This document shows positions 28,005 through 38,030 of a stretch of DNA of 64,000 nt, in pieces; the first letter of the stretch is position 1; every line of letters starts with the position of its first letter. This DNA is from Mobilicoccus massiliensis (GTDB lineage: Bacteria; Actinomycetota; Actinomycetes; Actinomycetales; Dermatophilaceae). The stretch covers positions 280,323 to 344,322 of the forward strand of contig NZ_LN651331.1 of the NCBI RefSeq assembly GCF_000826525.2. The letters run 5' to 3'. The translations under genes were made by a program, and so were the position numbers. Under the pieces are notes generated by a model that was not told where the DNA came from, did no database searches, and saw nothing but the letters and a program-made list of their open reading frames with translations.

Positions 28005-29023
28005 CCTCGCCGCGCTCGCTACCCGCCGAGCAGGCGTCATGGCTCGCGCACCTACGCATCGAGCGGGGGCTCTCGGCCAACACGCTGCGCAGCTACGAGC
28101 GGGATCTCGGTCGCTACGACGCGTTCCTCGGGGCGCGTGGGCGCGCCGATGTCGCCGAGGTCAGCCGAACGGACGTGACCGAGTTCGTCGCCGCCATACG
28201 CGAGGGCTCCGACGGCGGCAACCCGCTCTCGGCGTCCTCGACGGCCCGCGCACTCGCGGCGGTGCGCGGCTTCCACCGGTTCGCGCTGCTCGAAGGGCTC
28301 GTCGGCGAGGACGTCGCCGCCGAGGTCTCCCCGCCGTCGGCGCCTCGGCGGCTGCCCAAGGCCGTGACCCGCGACGAGATCGAGCGGCTCATCGAGGCCG
28401 CCGGCTCGACCCCGGGCCCGATCGGACTGCGGGACCGCGCGCTCGTCGAGACCCTCTACGCGACCGGGGCACGGATCAGCGAGGTCGTCGGGCTCGTCGT
28501 CGACGATCTTGCCGATCTTGCCGACACCGCCGGCCTCACCGGCCGCCCCGAGGGCTCCGGCCGCTCCGGCCCCGAGCGCGCGGCCCCGGCGCAGCGCCTC
28601 GCCCAGGTCCATCTGGTCGGCAAGGGCGACAAGGAGCGCATCGTGCCCCTCGGCAGCTACGCCGCCCGTGCCTTGGAGGACTACCTCGTGAGCGGCCGGC
28701 CCGCGCTCGTCGCCGCTCGCACCCGCACGACGCGTGCCGCCGGTCACACGGTCTTCCTCAACACTCGCGGCGGGCCCTTGTCGCGCCAGAGCGCCTGGGC
28801 CGTCATCGCGCGCGCGGCCGACTCGGCCGACCTCACGGGCCGCGTCGGGCCACACACTCTGCGCCACTCCTTCGCCACTCACCTGCTCGAGGGCGGCGCC
28901 GACGTGCGGGTCGTCCAGGAGCTGCTCGGCCACGCGAACGTGACGACGACGCAGATCTACACGCTCGTCACAGCGGCGCATCTGCGCGAGACGTACGCGG
29001 CCGCGCACCCGCGGGCGCGCTGA
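28001..29023 (+). CDS. xerD: Tyrosine recombinase XerD
   Basis: Resolves chromosome dimers at dif together with XerC. The 340-residue protein has the core-binding domain ([20 protein letters not shown]) and a complete catalytic set: Arg158 (GARISEV), Lys208 (VGKGDKER), His285 and Arg288 ([10 protein letters not shown]), His311 (LLGHANV) and Tyr320 (TTTQIYT). An insertion of roughly 30 residues (about 170-200, rich in G, A, P and R) interrupts the region between the Arg and Lys, making it longer than the usual 300 residues. The start GTG overlaps the upstream membrane-protein stop. The order xerD, parA, scpA, scpB fits a chromosomal Xer enzyme, not a mobile one. Confidence 0.93.
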   Translation: MTSPRSLPAEQASWLAHLRIERGLSANTLRSYERDLGRYDAFLGARGRADVAEVSRTDVTEFVAAIREGSDGGNPLSASSTARALAAVRGFHRFALLEGLVGEDVAAEVSPPSAPRRLPKAVTRDEIERLIEAAGSTPGPIGLRDRALVETLYATGARISEVVGLVVDDLADLADTAGLTGRPEGSGRSGPERAAPAQRLAQVHLVGKGDKERIVPLGSYAARALEDYLVSGRPALVAARTRTTRAAGHTVFLNTRGGPLSRQSAWAVIARAADSADLTGRVGPHTLRHSFATHLLEGGADVRVVQELLGHANVTTTQIYTLVTAAHLRETYAAAHPRAR

Positions 29024-29226
29024 CGACGCGGGCTCGACGCGGCCGTGCGTCGAATCGCGGTGCTGCGGTGACGAACCCGTGGAAATCCCCAGCCGCGACC
29101 GGCGATGACCCGCCCGTCGGTGACCAGGGGCGCTGGTAGGGTCGGGCGGGAGATCCGCATGCACACCCGGAGTCGCGATCGACGCCGATCGACCCGGGAG
29201 GCCCGCGACCGAAGTGAGGACGATCG

Positions 29227-30231
29227 ATGAGCGCGTACGAGACGCAGCCGGCCTACCCCTCCCACGCGGAGGACCGGGCGGAGGGTCCGTACGACGACGA
29301 GCGCGAGTTCGACGCCGCCGCACGTCCGGCCGCGGTCGAAGGGCTCGGCCAGGGCGGGCAGGAGAGGCTGCCGGGCACCGAACCGCAGGGCCACATGGGG
29401 ATCACCGGCCGCCCGATGCCCGAGTTCCCCGACCCCCAGCCGCTGTCGACCCACGGCCCGGCACGAGTCATCGCGATGTGCAACCAGAAGGGCGGCGTCG
29501 GCAAGACGACGACGACCATCAACCTCGGCGCGGCCCTCGCCGAGCTGGGTCGCAAGGTACTGCTCGTCGACTTCGACCCCCAGGGCGCCCTCTCGGTGGG
29601 CCTCGGCGTGCGCGCCAACGACCTCGACCTGACGATCTACAACCTGCTCGTCGAACGCGGGCACGACGTGCACGACGTCATCCAGCACACCCGCACCACG
29701 GGCCTGGACCTGCTGCCCGCGAACATCGACCTGTCGGCCGCCGAGGTGCAACTCGTCGGTGAGGTCGCGCGCGAGATGGTCCTCGCCCGCGTGCTGCGCC
29801 CCGTGCTCGACGAGTACGACGTCGTGCTCATCGACTGCCAGCCCTCGCTCGGCCTGCTCACCGTCAACGCGCTCACCGCGGCGCACGGCGTCATCATCCC
29901 GCTCGAGTGCGAGTACTTCGCCATGCGCGGCGTCGCGTTGCTGGTCGAGACCATCGAGAAGGTCACCGACCGGCTCAACCCGCGCCTGGAGGTCGACGGC
30001 ATCCTCGCGACGATGTACGACGGTCGCACCCTGCACAGCCGGGAGGTGGTCGCGAGCGTCGTCGATCACTTCCGCGACCGGGTGTTCCACACCGTCATCA
30101 CCCGCACCGTCAAGTTCCCCGACGCGACGCTGGCCGCCGAACCCATCACGAGCTACGCGCCCGGCCACGGTGCCGCCGAGGCCTACCGCCAGCTCGCCCG
30201 CGAACTCATCGCCCGTGGCGGCGCTGCCTGA
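29227..30231 (+). CDS. parA: ParA/Soj-family ATPase upstream of scpAB
   Basis: A Walker-type ATPase of the chromosome-partitioning family. After an N-terminal low-complexity region of about 75 residues comes the deviant Walker A KGGVGKTTTT, then VLLVDFDPQGALSVGLG and the switch segment VLIDCQPSLGLLTVNAL. This matches the second actinobacterial ParA that precedes scpA (mycobacterial Rv1708-like), rather than the ParA of the oriC parAB operon; no parB follows. TAGGGT at 29137-29142 gives a likely promoter and GAGG a ribosome site. It overlaps scpA by 17 bp. Confidence 0.92.
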   Translation: MSAYETQPAYPSHAEDRAEGPYDDEREFDAAARPAAVEGLGQGGQERLPGTEPQGHMGITGRPMPEFPDPQPLSTHGPARVIAMCNQKGGVGKTTTTINLGAALAELGRKVLLVDFDPQGALSVGLGVRANDLDLTIYNLLVERGHDVHDVIQHTRTTGLDLLPANIDLSAAEVQLVGEVAREMVLARVLRPVLDEYDVVLIDCQPSLGLLTVNALTAAHGVIIPLECEYFAMRGVALLVETIEKVTDRLNPRLEVDGILATMYDGRTLHSREVVASVVDHFRDRVFHTVITRTVKFPDATLAAEPITSYAPGHGAAEAYRQLARELIARGGAA

Positions 30232-31219
30232 CGCCGCGGCCGAGACGACCGGGCTCGCCGTGACGGCTCACCCCGATTCGACGACGCCGCCGGCCGAGGC
30301 CCCGGCTGCGTCCGCGTCCGAGACACGCGGCGCCGAGAACCCCGAGGCCACACCCGGTGGCGTCCTCACCCGCCGGGCCGCGAGCCGCCCGTTCGAGGTG
30401 CACCTCGACGTGTTCTCCGGGCCCTTCGAGCTGCTGCTCGGTCTCGTGGCCAAGCACCGGCTCGACCTCACCGAGATCGCGCTCGCGCAGGTCACCGACG
30501 AGTTCATCGCGCACATCCGGGCCCAGCAGGCCGCCGACACCGACTGGGACCTCTCGCAGGCGAGCGAGTTCGTCCTCGTCGCCGCGACACTGCTCGACCT
30601 CAAGGCGGCGCGACTGCTGCCCTCGCTGGATCCCGAGGAGGAGGACCTCGAGCTCATCGAGGCCCGTGACCTTCTCTTCGCCCGCCTGCTGCAGTACCGC
30701 GCATTCAAGGACGTCGCGGCCTGGGCCGACGAGCGCATGGACACCGCGGGTCGCATCACCGCGCGTCAGGCCGAGATGGAGCCCCGATTCGCGGCGTTGC
30801 TGCCCGAACTCGTCATCGGCATCTCACCCGAGCAGCTCGCGATGATCGCCGCCCACGCCCTCACCCGCACCCCGCCGCAGGTCGGTGTCGCCCACTTGCA
30901 CCAGCCGCTCGTCAGCGTGCGGGAGCAGGCACGGATCGTCGTCGGTCGGCTGCGCGGCGCCCGCCGGATGTCGTTTCGCGACCTCGTCGCCGACGCGGAC
31001 TCCACCCTCGTCATCGTCGCCCGGTTCCTCGCGCTGCTCGACCTGTTCCGCGAGGCCGCGGTCGCGTTCGAACAGCCCGAGGCGCTCGGTGACCTCACCG
31101 TCGAGTGGACGGGCAGTGAGGCCGGCGAGATCGACGCCGGCGCCGACTTCGACGAGGAGGACGACGCGACCGCGCCACCGGTGGGCGACGTCACGGCTGT
31201 TCCCGAGGAGGAAGCATGA
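30215..31219 (+). CDS. scpA: Segregation and condensation protein A
   Basis: The kleisin subunit that links SMC heads with ScpB in the bacterial condensin. Conserved segments are FEVHLDVFSGPFELLLGLV, LDLTEIALAQVTDEFI, ASEFVLVAATLLDLKAARLLP and a winged-helix end (FLALLDLFREAAVAFEQ). An acidic tail closes the 334-residue protein. The GTG at 30215 overlaps parA by 17 bp; GTG at 30260 is a possible shorter start. The scpB ATG overlaps its stop. Confidence 0.93.
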   Translation: MAALPDAAAETTGLAVTAHPDSTTPPAEAPAASASETRGAENPEATPGGVLTRRAASRPFEVHLDVFSGPFELLLGLVAKHRLDLTEIALAQVTDEFIAHIRAQQAADTDWDLSQASEFVLVAATLLDLKAARLLPSLDPEEEDLELIEARDLLFARLLQYRAFKDVAAWADERMDTAGRITARQAEMEPRFAALLPELVIGISPEQLAMIAAHALTRTPPQVGVAHLHQPLVSVREQARIVVGRLRGARRMSFRDLVADADSTLVIVARFLALLDLFREAAVAFEQPEALGDLTVEWTGSEAGEIDAGADFDEEDDATAPPVGDVTAVPEEEA

Positions 31220-31896
31220 GCACCGAGCCGACGGAGTCGGCGAGCACCGACGAGACCGGCGGGGCCGCCACGAGCGAACCGATCGCTCCGCGCGCGGAGG
31301 GAATCGTCGACGTCGAGCCCGACGAGGTCGACGTCGACGCGATGCCCGGTGGTGCGCGCACCGCGATCGAGGCCGTGCTCATGGTGGTGGAGGAGCCGGT
31401 CGAGGTCGACGCGCTCGCGCAGGCCATGGATCTCGAGCCGGACGAGGTGCTCGATCATCTCGAGGATCTGGCGGCCGAGTACGACCGGGACATGCGGGGA
31501 TTCAGTCTCCGTCGCACTCCGGCGGGGTGGCGGATCTACTCCCGCGCGGAGTACGCGCCGGTGGTGGAGCGGTTCGTGCTCGAGGGGAAGCGGGCCAAGC
31601 TGTCCAAGGCGGCGTTGGAGACCCTCGCCGTCATCGCGTACCGTCAACCGGTCTCGCGCGCGCGGATCGCCGCGGTGCGGGGCGTCAGCGTCGACGGGGT
31701 CGTGCGCACCCTCATGACGCGAGGGCTCATCGACGAGATCGGCACCGACGCCGACCACGGTGCGGTGCTCTACGGCACGACCGACTACTTCCTCACCAGG
31801 CTCGGGCTGAGCTCCCTCGCGGAGCTGCCGCCGCTCGCGCCGTACCTGCCCGAGGGGCACGAGGTGGACGAGATCGCCGAAAGGGGCGGGATATGA
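31216..31896 (+). CDS. scpB: Segregation and condensation protein B
   Basis: Dimeric winged-helix partner of ScpA in the SMC complex. The 226 residues have an acidic N-terminal leader, then AIEAVLMVVEEPVEVDALA, RAEYAPVVERFVLEG and the diagnostic SKAALETLAVIAYRQPVSRARIAAVRGV, and YGTTDYFLTRLGLSSLAELP. It is coupled by ATGA overlaps to scpA upstream and rluB downstream. Confidence 0.95.
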   Translation: MSTEPTESASTDETGGAATSEPIAPRAEGIVDVEPDEVDVDAMPGGARTAIEAVLMVVEEPVEVDALAQAMDLEPDEVLDHLEDLAAEYDRDMRGFSLRRTPAGWRIYSRAEYAPVVERFVLEGKRAKLSKAALETLAVIAYRQPVSRARIAAVRGVSVDGVVRTLMTRGLIDEIGTDADHGAVLYGTTDYFLTRLGLSSLAELPPLAPYLPEGHEVDEIAERGGI

Positions 31897-32954
31897 GCAG
31901 CCGAGGAGACGGCCGGGGACGCCCCGGCGCCGGCCGTGGCAAGGGCTCCGGCGCGAGCAGGGGCGGCAAGGGCCTCGGTGCGGGCAAGGGCGACAAGTCC
32001 GCCGGAGGGAGCCGTTGGTCGGCATCGTCGGGGCGCGGCGGCTCGGCCGGTGGCGGCGGGGTGCGCCGGGGCGGTACCTCCGGCGCGTCCGGTGCGGCCG
32101 GCAAACGCCGGGGGAGGGGCGGCGCCAAGGGGCAGGTGCCCGGCGGTCCCGACCGCGGCTTCGGCATGCGGCCGCCTCGCGGCTCACAGGCACCGCGCGA
32201 CACGACCCCCGACGTCGACGTCCACGACCCGAACGGCGTGCGGCTGCAGAAGCTGCTCGCCGCCGCGGGCGTGGGTTCGCGACGCGCCTGCGAGATCATC
32301 ATCGGCCAGGGCCGGGTCGAGGTCGACGGGCACGTCGTGCGCGAGCTCGGTGTGCGGATCGACCCGGCGACCCAGACCGTGCACGTCGACGGCGAGCGCA
32401 TCCAGCTCGACGCCGACCGGCGCTACTTCGCGCTCAACAAGCCGCTCGGCGTGGTCTCGACGATGCAGGACGACCTCGGTCGCCCCTCCCTCGGCGACCT
32501 GCTCGAACAGCGCCACGACCGGCTCTTCCACGTCGGCCGGCTCGATTCCGACACCGACGGTCTGCTGTTGCTGACCAACGACGGCGAGTTGGCCAACCGG
32601 CTGCAACATCCCTCGTACGGCGTGCCCAAGACGTACGTCGCGACCGTGCCCGGGCCGGTCGCCCGTGACGTGGGACGCAGGCTGCGCGAGGGCGTCATGC
32701 TCGAGGACGGGCCGGTGGCGGTCGACTCCTTCAAGCTCGTCGACTCGGCACCCGGGCGCGCGATCGTCGAGGTCGTCGTGCACGAGGGCCGTAAGCACAT
32801 CGTGCGGCGTCTGCTCGAGGAGGTCGGTCACCCCGTCGAGACCCTCACCCGCGTGCAGGTCGGGCCGGTGCTGCTCGGCGACCTCAAGCCCGGCAAGCTC
32901 CGCCCGCTCAACGGCCGTGAGGTCGCCGCCCTCTACAAGGCCGCGGGGCTGTGA
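31893..32954 (+). CDS. rluB: Ribosomal large-subunit pseudouridine synthase, RluB-type, with basic N-terminal tail
   Basis: Isomerises a uridine of 23S rRNA to pseudouridine. Residues 1-100 are a Gly/Arg/Ser/Lys-rich disordered tail. An S4 RNA-binding domain follows (VRLQKLLAAAGVGSRRACEI), then the RsuA/RluB catalytic domain with LNKPLGVVSTMQDD and the Asp in VGRLDSDTDGLLLLTNDG. The tail probably aids RNA binding. It sits in the conserved scpB-rluB order with overlapping stops and starts on both sides. Confidence 0.94.
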   Translation: MSSRGDGRGRPGAGRGKGSGASRGGKGLGAGKGDKSAGGSRWSASSGRGGSAGGGGVRRGGTSGASGAAGKRRGRGGAKGQVPGGPDRGFGMRPPRGSQAPRDTTPDVDVHDPNGVRLQKLLAAAGVGSRRACEIIIGQGRVEVDGHVVRELGVRIDPATQTVHVDGERIQLDADRRYFALNKPLGVVSTMQDDLGRPSLGDLLEQRHDRLFHVGRLDSDTDGLLLLTNDGELANRLQHPSYGVPKTYVATVPGPVARDVGRRLREGVMLEDGPVAVDSFKLVDSAPGRAIVEVVVHEGRKHIVRRLLEEVGHPVETLTRVQVGPVLLGDLKPGKLRPLNGREVAALYKAAGL

Positions 32955-34129
32955 CCGACCGTTCGTCCGCCGCGCCGAACTCCGCTGCCTTCGTGGGTGC
33001 CTCGGCCGCCGACTCCTCGAACGGTTCGGGCGTCGCGACTCCCGGGCCCGTGCGCATCGTGGGAACCGGGCTCATCGGCACGAGTCTGGGGCTCGCCCTA
33101 CGCGCGCAGGGCATTCCCGTCACCCTCACCGACGCCTCGCCGACGGCCTGCACCCTCGCGCGCGATCTCGGCGCCGGCGTCGTCGCCACTCCGGAGGATC
33201 CGGAGCCGGAACTCGTCGTCGTCGCCGCGCCCCCGGACGTCGTGTCGACCGTCGTGGCCGCCGAGCTCGCGGCGCATCCGGGTGCGGTCGTCACCGACGT
33301 CGCCTCGGTGAAGCGGGCGATCCTCGACGAGCTCACCCGTTCGGGCGCCGATATCGGTCGCTACGTCGGCTCGCACCCGATGGCGGGCCGGGAACGCAGT
33401 GGCGCGATCTCGGGCCGGGCCGACCTCTTCCAGGGTCGTCCCTGGGTCGTCGTCGCCCACGACGCGAGCAGGCCTGGTGCGGCGGAGCGGGTCACCGCTC
33501 TGGCCCGGGCGGTCGGCGCCGCACCCGTGGCGATGCCGGCGCGCGAGCACGACGAGGCCGTCGCGGCCGTCTCCCACGTGCCCCAGATCGCGGCGAGCCT
33601 CGTCGCGGCCCGGCTCCGGGACCTGTCCACCGAGGCGGTCGGCCTCGCCGGGCAGGGGGTGCGCGACGTCACCCGCATCGCGGCGAGCGACCCCACGCTG
33701 TGGACCCAGATCTTCGTCGGCAACGCCGCGGCCGTGGCCCGGGTGCTCACCGAGATGCACCTCTCGCTCGGCGCGGTCATCGACGCGCTCGAATCCCTCG
33801 CCGACGATCCCGACGCCGACGCGCCGGGGTCTCGCTCGGCCCTCGCCGCCCTCATGGCCGACGGCAACGCGGGCCACGCACGCATCCCGGGCAAGCACGG
33901 TGCCGCGCCGAGTGTGCTCGCGACCGTCACCGTGCTCATCCCCGACGAGCCCGGCACGCTGGGGCGCCTGTTCGCCGACGTCGGCGACGAGGGCGTCAAC
34001 ATCGAGGACGTCCGCATGGAGCACGCCGTCGGCCGCCTCGTCGGCGTCGTCGAACTGCTCGTCGAGCCGGCCGAGGTGGAGCCGTTGCGCACCGGGCTCA
34101 CGGCCCGGGGCTGGAACGTCAGCGAGTAA
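32951..34129 (+). CDS. tyrA: Prephenate dehydrogenase
   Basis: Oxidatively decarboxylates prephenate to 4-hydroxyphenylpyruvate in tyrosine synthesis. The 392-residue protein carries the Rossmann loop VRIVGTGLIGTSLGLALR, GSHPMAGRERSGAISGR with the catalytic His, and HVPQIAASLVAARL. A C-terminal ACT domain (VTVLIPDEPGTLGRLFADVG) suggests feedback control by an aromatic amino acid. GTG at 32951 overlaps the rluB stop. In relatives cmk follows directly; here a minus-strand carbonic anhydrase gene intervenes. Confidence 0.94.
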   Translation: MTDRSSAAPNSAAFVGASAADSSNGSGVATPGPVRIVGTGLIGTSLGLALRAQGIPVTLTDASPTACTLARDLGAGVVATPEDPEPELVVVAAPPDVVSTVVAAELAAHPGAVVTDVASVKRAILDELTRSGADIGRYVGSHPMAGRERSGAISGRADLFQGRPWVVVAHDASRPGAAERVTALARAVGAAPVAMPAREHDEAVAAVSHVPQIAASLVAARLRDLSTEAVGLAGQGVRDVTRIAASDPTLWTQIFVGNAAAVARVLTEMHLSLGAVIDALESLADDPDADAPGSRSALAALMADGNAGHARIPGKHGAAPSVLATVTVLIPDEPGTLGRLFADVGDEGVNIEDVRMEHAVGRLVGVVELLVEPAEVEPLRTGLTARGWNVSE

Positions 34130-34162
34130 CCGCCGAGGAATCCTCGCGCGGTTCGACGACGC

Positions 34163-34963
34163 TCAGTCGCGAGTCGCTGCCACCGCCTCGACGGCCTCGA
34201 CAGTCTCGGAGTCGTCCTCATCCGCGGCCTGCTCGGTCTGCACCGCCGCAGAGACGGCGGTGGCCGCCGCCTGCTGCGCGACGATCGCGCGCTCGGCCTC
34301 GTTGACGGTCTCGGGTGTCACGGCCTGCGGACGACCGAGGTTGCCCGCCCAGTCGAGCAGGTTCACCGCGCCGTCCGAGAGGCGGTAGGTGACACCCGCG
34401 ATCGCGAGGTCGCCGCGCTCGACGGCCGAGGCGATGCGCTCGCACCGCGAGAGCAGGCCGCGCACGGTCTGGCGGACGTGCTCCTCCATGACCTCGCCCG
34501 CGCACGTGGTGCCGGTCTCGCTCGCCGCGTGCACGCTCGGCAGGACCTGGCGCACGAGGGAACCGACGTAACCCCCCGGGATCTCACCCGATTCGGCCGC
34601 GGCCATCGTGGCGGCGATGCACCCGCACGCCTCGTGACCCATGATGACGAGCAACGGGGTGCCCGCGACGTGCACGCCGTACTCGATGCTGCCGAGCGTG
34701 GCGTCGTCGAGGACGTGGCCGGCGTTGCGGACGACGAAGACGTCGCCGAGGCCGCGGTCGAAGGCGATCTCGGGGGAGACGCGTGAATCCGAGCAGCCGA
34801 CGACCGTCGCGAACGGGTGCTGACCCGCGGCGAGGTCGCGGCGTCGCCACATGCTGTGGTGCGGGTGGCGGGGCGTGCCGTTGACGAAGCGGGCGTTGCC
34901 CGAGGCGAGCAGCTGCCAGGCGGCGGCAGGCGTGAGGGCATGGGGGAGCGTGGCTGCGGACAT
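34163..34963 (-). CDS. Beta-class carbonic anhydrase
   Basis: Interconverts carbon dioxide and bicarbonate in the cytoplasm. Zinc ligands Cys57 (GCSDSR), His110 and Cys113 (MGHEACGC) are present, with the Asp59-Arg61 dyad that orders the active site. The 266 residues are longer than usual owing to an acidic Ala/Val/Glu tail from about residue 232. It is on the opposite strand to the segregation/cmk cluster and its end is only 33 bp from that of tyrA, without an evident terminator between them. The 159 bp upstream show no clear motif. Confidence 0.94.
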   Translation of the reverse strand: MSAATLPHALTPAAAWQLLASGNARFVNGTPRHPHHSMWRRRDLAAGQHPFATVVGCSDSRVSPEIAFDRGLGDVFVVRNAGHVLDDATLGSIEYGVHVAGTPLLVIMGHEACGCIAATMAAAESGEIPGGYVGSLVRQVLPSVHAASETGTTCAGEVMEEHVRQTVRGLLSRCERIASAVERGDLAIAGVTYRLSDGAVNLLDWAGNLGRPQAVTPETVNEAERAIVAQQAAATAVSAAVQTEQAADEDDSETVEAVEAVAATRD

Positions 34964-35109
34964 GGGGTTCCTTCGGAGGGTCGTCGTGGCGGGGTGTCCC
35001 GTGGGCGGGGACTCGACCGGAGGAGGGATCCGGGCAGCGATTGCCGTGCAGAGGACTCATCGTCGCAAGACCGCGAGGCCTGAGGACCCGGGCGTGAAAG
35101 ACGGGGCGC

Positions 35110-35122
35110 TAGGCTGCGCGGC
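35110..35122 (+). promoter_or_regulatory. TAGGCT -10 element, leaderless start of cmk
   Basis: TAGGCT at 35110-35115 ends 7 nt before the GTG at 35123, with no ribosome site. Confidence 0.6.
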
Positions 35123-35851
35123 GTGAGCGACGTCCGTGAATCCCTCGATGCAGCCGCTACCCCGTCTCTGGTCGTCGCGATCGACGGACCGTCGGGGTCG
35201 GGCAAGTCGAGCGTGTCCCGGGCCGTCGCGGCGCGCCTCGGGCTCGCCTACCTCGACACCGGCGCGATGTACCGCGCGTTGACGTGGTGGTGCATCGATC
35301 AGGGGATCGACCTCGGCGACGAGGCCGCGGTGACCGCCGCCGCCGAACGACTCCCGCTGCGCATGGGCACCGACCCGGGCGATCCTCGCGTGTTCGTCGG
35401 CGACACCGACGTCACCGCCGCGATCCGCGAGACCCGGATCTCCTCGGTCGTCTCGGCCGTCGCGCGGCACCTGCCTACGCGAGCCGTGCTCATCGGCATC
35501 CAGCGTGATCTCATCGCCCGCGGCAGTCGCCCAGGCATCATCGCCGAGGGCCGCGACATCACGACGGTCGTCGCTCCCGACGCCGACCTGCGCCTGCTGC
35601 TCACGGCGAGCGAGCACGCCCGCCTCATGCGCCGCGCCCGCGAACAGCACGGGGACGCGGGGGAGACCGCGCTCGCGGCCACCCGCGACGAGGTCGTGCG
35701 ACGTGACCGGGACGACTCGATGACGACCTCGTTCCTCGTGCCCACCGACGGGGTACAGCTGCTCGACACCTCCGAGCTCGACTTCGAGTCGACCGTCGCG
35801 GTCGTCGTCGACGCGATCGAGGCGGTGCGTCGCGCGGCGTCGGCGTTGTGA
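35123..35851 (+). CDS. cmk: Cytidylate kinase
   Basis: Phosphorylates CMP and dCMP. The 242 residues contain the P-loop GPSGSGKS (22-29), LGLAYLDTGAMYRALTWW for nucleotide binding, RETRISSVVSAVA, EGRDITTVVAPDADLRLLLTAS and RRDRDDSMTT, in normal order. The upstream -10 hexamer supports GTG at 35123. der follows 51 bp later. Confidence 0.96.
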   Translation: MSDVRESLDAAATPSLVVAIDGPSGSGKSSVSRAVAARLGLAYLDTGAMYRALTWWCIDQGIDLGDEAAVTAAAERLPLRMGTDPGDPRVFVGDTDVTAAIRETRISSVVSAVARHLPTRAVLIGIQRDLIARGSRPGIIAEGRDITTVVAPDADLRLLLTASEHARLMRRAREQHGDAGETALAATRDEVVRRDRDDSMTTSFLVPTDGVQLLDTSELDFESTVAVVVDAIEAVRRAASAL

Positions 35852-35902
35852 GGCTCCCGGCCCGAGGCGGCGACGGGGTGGGGCATACGCGAGAATGAGG
35901 GA

Positions 35903-37522
35903 ATGTCCGAGACTCCCCGCCCCGAGCCCGTGACCGATCCGTCCACCCGGCCGGACGACGGCGGTGCCCCGGCATCGGATGCCCCCCTCACCGCGTCCGA
36001 CGGCACGTCCTCCTCCGCGACCGGCCAGAGCGACCGTCCGGACGACGACGTCGCGATCGTGGTCACCCATGCCGATGCAGGCGATGACGGCTCCATCGAG
36101 CGCGTGTTGCGCGCCGGCCTCGAGGACTTCGAACTCGAGGAGGACGACCTCGCGCTGCTCGAGGGTCACGATCCCGCCGAGTTCGACGAGGAGGCGGAGG
36201 AGCGGCCGGTCGTGGCCGTCATCGGGCGTCCGAACGTCGGCAAGTCCACCCTCGTCAACCGCATCCTCGGCCGCCGCGAGGCGGTCGTCGAGGACGTCCC
36301 CGGAGTCACCCGTGACCGGGTGGCCTACGACGCCGAGTGGTCGGGGCGACGGTTCACCCTCGTCGACACCGGCGGCTGGGAGGTCGACGCCTCGGGCATC
36401 CACCTGCGGGTCGCCGAGCAGGCCGAGGTCGCCGTCGAGCTCGCCGACGCCGTGATGTTCGTCGTCGACGCGACCGTCGGGCCCACCGACACCGACGAAG
36501 CCGTCGTCAAGTTGCTGCGTCGGGCCGGAAAACCGGTCATCCTCGTCGCCAACAAGGTCGACGACACCCGCGCGGAGTCCGACGCGGCGATGCTGTGGTC
36601 GCTCGGCCTGGGCGAGCCGCACCCGGTCTCGGCGCTGCACGGGCGGGGGAGCGGTGACCTGCTCGACGCGGTGCTCGAGGTGTTGCCCGAGAAGTCCGCG
36701 GTCTCGGGGGCCTACGCCCGGGGTGGGCCGCGACGGGTCGCGCTCGTGGGGCGTCCGAACGTCGGCAAGTCGAGCATGCTCAATCAGCTCGCCGGTGAGG
36801 ACCGGGTGGTCGTCGACGACATCGCGGGCACCACCCGCGACCCGGTGGACGAGCTCATCGAGCTCGGTGGCAAGACGTGGCGGTTCGTCGACACCGCGGG
36901 CATCCGGCGGCGGGTGCACCAGACCCGCGGCGCGGACTTCTACGCCTCGCTGCGTACCCGTACGGCTCTGGAGAAGGCCGAGGTCGGGGTCGTGCTCATC
37001 GACGCCGGCGAGCCGATCACCGAACAGGACGTGCGCGTCGTGCAGCAGGTCGTCGACGCGGGCCGCGCCCTGGTCATCGCCTACAACAAGTGGGACACCC
37101 TCGACGAGGAGCGCCGCTACTACCTCGAGCGCGAGATCGAGCGGGAGTTCGTGCAGGTCGCGTGGGCGCCACGCGTCAACGTCTCGGCGCGCACCGGCCG
37201 GCACATGGACAAGCTCGTCCCCGCCCTGGAGACGGCCCTCGACTCGTGGGACACGCGCATCCCCACGTCCCGACTCAACGCGTTCCTCGGCGAGCTCGTC
37301 GCGGCCCACCCCCACCCGGTCCGCGGCGGCAAGCAGCCCCGCATCCTCTTCGGCACCCAGGCGAGCACCCGCCCACCTCGGTTCGTGCTGTTCGCGTCGG
37401 GGTTCCTCGAGGCGGGCTACCGCCGGTTCGTCGAGCGCCGCCTGCGCGAGGATTTCGGGTTCGTCGGCTCGCCGATCGAGATCTCGGTGCGCGTCCGCGA
37501 GAAGCGCCGCCGCAAGGGCTGA
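35903..37522 (+). CDS. der: Ribosome-associated double GTPase Der (EngA)
   Basis: Tandem GTPase needed for 50S subunit maturation. After an acidic N-terminal extension of about 95 residues, the first G domain has GRPNVGKST (108-116), DTGGW and NKVD; the second has GRPNVGKSS (283-291), DTAGI and NKWD. A KH-like C-terminal domain ends in [15 protein letters not shown]. At 539 residues it is longer than the common 440-490 because of the leader. It follows cmk as in other actinobacteria. Confidence 0.97.
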   Translation: MSETPRPEPVTDPSTRPDDGGAPASDAPLTASDGTSSSATGQSDRPDDDVAIVVTHADAGDDGSIERVLRAGLEDFELEEDDLALLEGHDPAEFDEEAEERPVVAVIGRPNVGKSTLVNRILGRREAVVEDVPGVTRDRVAYDAEWSGRRFTLVDTGGWEVDASGIHLRVAEQAEVAVELADAVMFVVDATVGPTDTDEAVVKLLRRAGKPVILVANKVDDTRAESDAAMLWSLGLGEPHPVSALHGRGSGDLLDAVLEVLPEKSAVSGAYARGGPRRVALVGRPNVGKSSMLNQLAGEDRVVVDDIAGTTRDPVDELIELGGKTWRFVDTAGIRRRVHQTRGADFYASLRTRTALEKAEVGVVLIDAGEPITEQDVRVVQQVVDAGRALVIAYNKWDTLDEERRYYLEREIEREFVQVAWAPRVNVSARTGRHMDKLVPALETALDSWDTRIPTSRLNAFLGELVAAHPHPVRGGKQPRILFGTQASTRPPRFVLFASGFLEAGYRRFVERRLREDFGFVGSPIEISVRVREKRRRKG

Positions 37523-37639
37523 ACCCGCGCGCCTCACACGAGGAGACGTCGGACCGCCCCGGATTCGGTTCGGACGGCCCTGGTGGGGTACTCTCGGGTT
37601 CGCCCTGAAGCGCGACAGCGCAGCAGGACGACACCGGAC

Positions 37640-37713
<74 letters not shown>

Positions 37714-37718
37714 CGCAC

Positions 37719-37751
37719 AGCCCTGGTGAGACCATGAGTCTCACCAGGGCT
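37719..37751 (+). terminator. Terminator of tRNA-Pro
   Basis: Perfect 13-bp stem (AGCCCTGGTGAGA arm) with a 7-nt loop, followed by a T-containing run. Confidence 0.85.
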
Positions 37752-37861
37752 TCGTCGTGTTCGGGGTGGATATCCCGCCGAGGATCCCCGCCACCCGGGA
37801 GCTCGATTCCGGGTTCGCCAGGTGCCCGCCACGTGCACGCCCCGCCCATGCCGGCGAAACT

Positions 37862-37974
37862 CGCGCAACAAAGACCGGTCAGTCGCGGGTCGCCTCACGG
37901 GGTCAGCGCCGTGACCTGGGCAGATCTCCGACCGGGCTCGCCTCCACTCCGCTGTGACCGGTCTTTGTTGCGCG
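37862..37974. repeat. 20-bp perfect inverted repeat with a 73-nt centre
   Basis: CGCGCAACAAAGACCGGTCA at 37862-37881 is exactly complementary to 37955-37974. The centre includes a small hairpin (GGTCA...TGACC). This occupies most of the 317-bp gap between the tRNA terminator region and pgsA2; the rest of the gap (37752-37861) shows nothing recognisable. The AT-richer arm differs in composition from surrounding DNA. Confidence 0.9.
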
Positions 37975-38017
37975 GGCGAGAGCGGGCGCGCCGCCGCGGT
38001 CGTCGAGTCGCGGATCG

Positions 38018-38030
38018 TAGGCTGGGAGTC
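38018..38030 (+). promoter_or_regulatory. TAGGCT -10 element, leaderless start of pgsA2
   Basis: TAGGCT at 38018-38023 ends 7 nt before the ATG at 38031. Confidence 0.55.

Noticed and set aside
24819..28040. A very long open frame (over 1000 codons) on the minus strand
   Set aside because: It is antisense to the MBL gene, hisS and the membrane-protein gene, all well-conserved families. GC-rich codons on one strand keep the opposite frame open.
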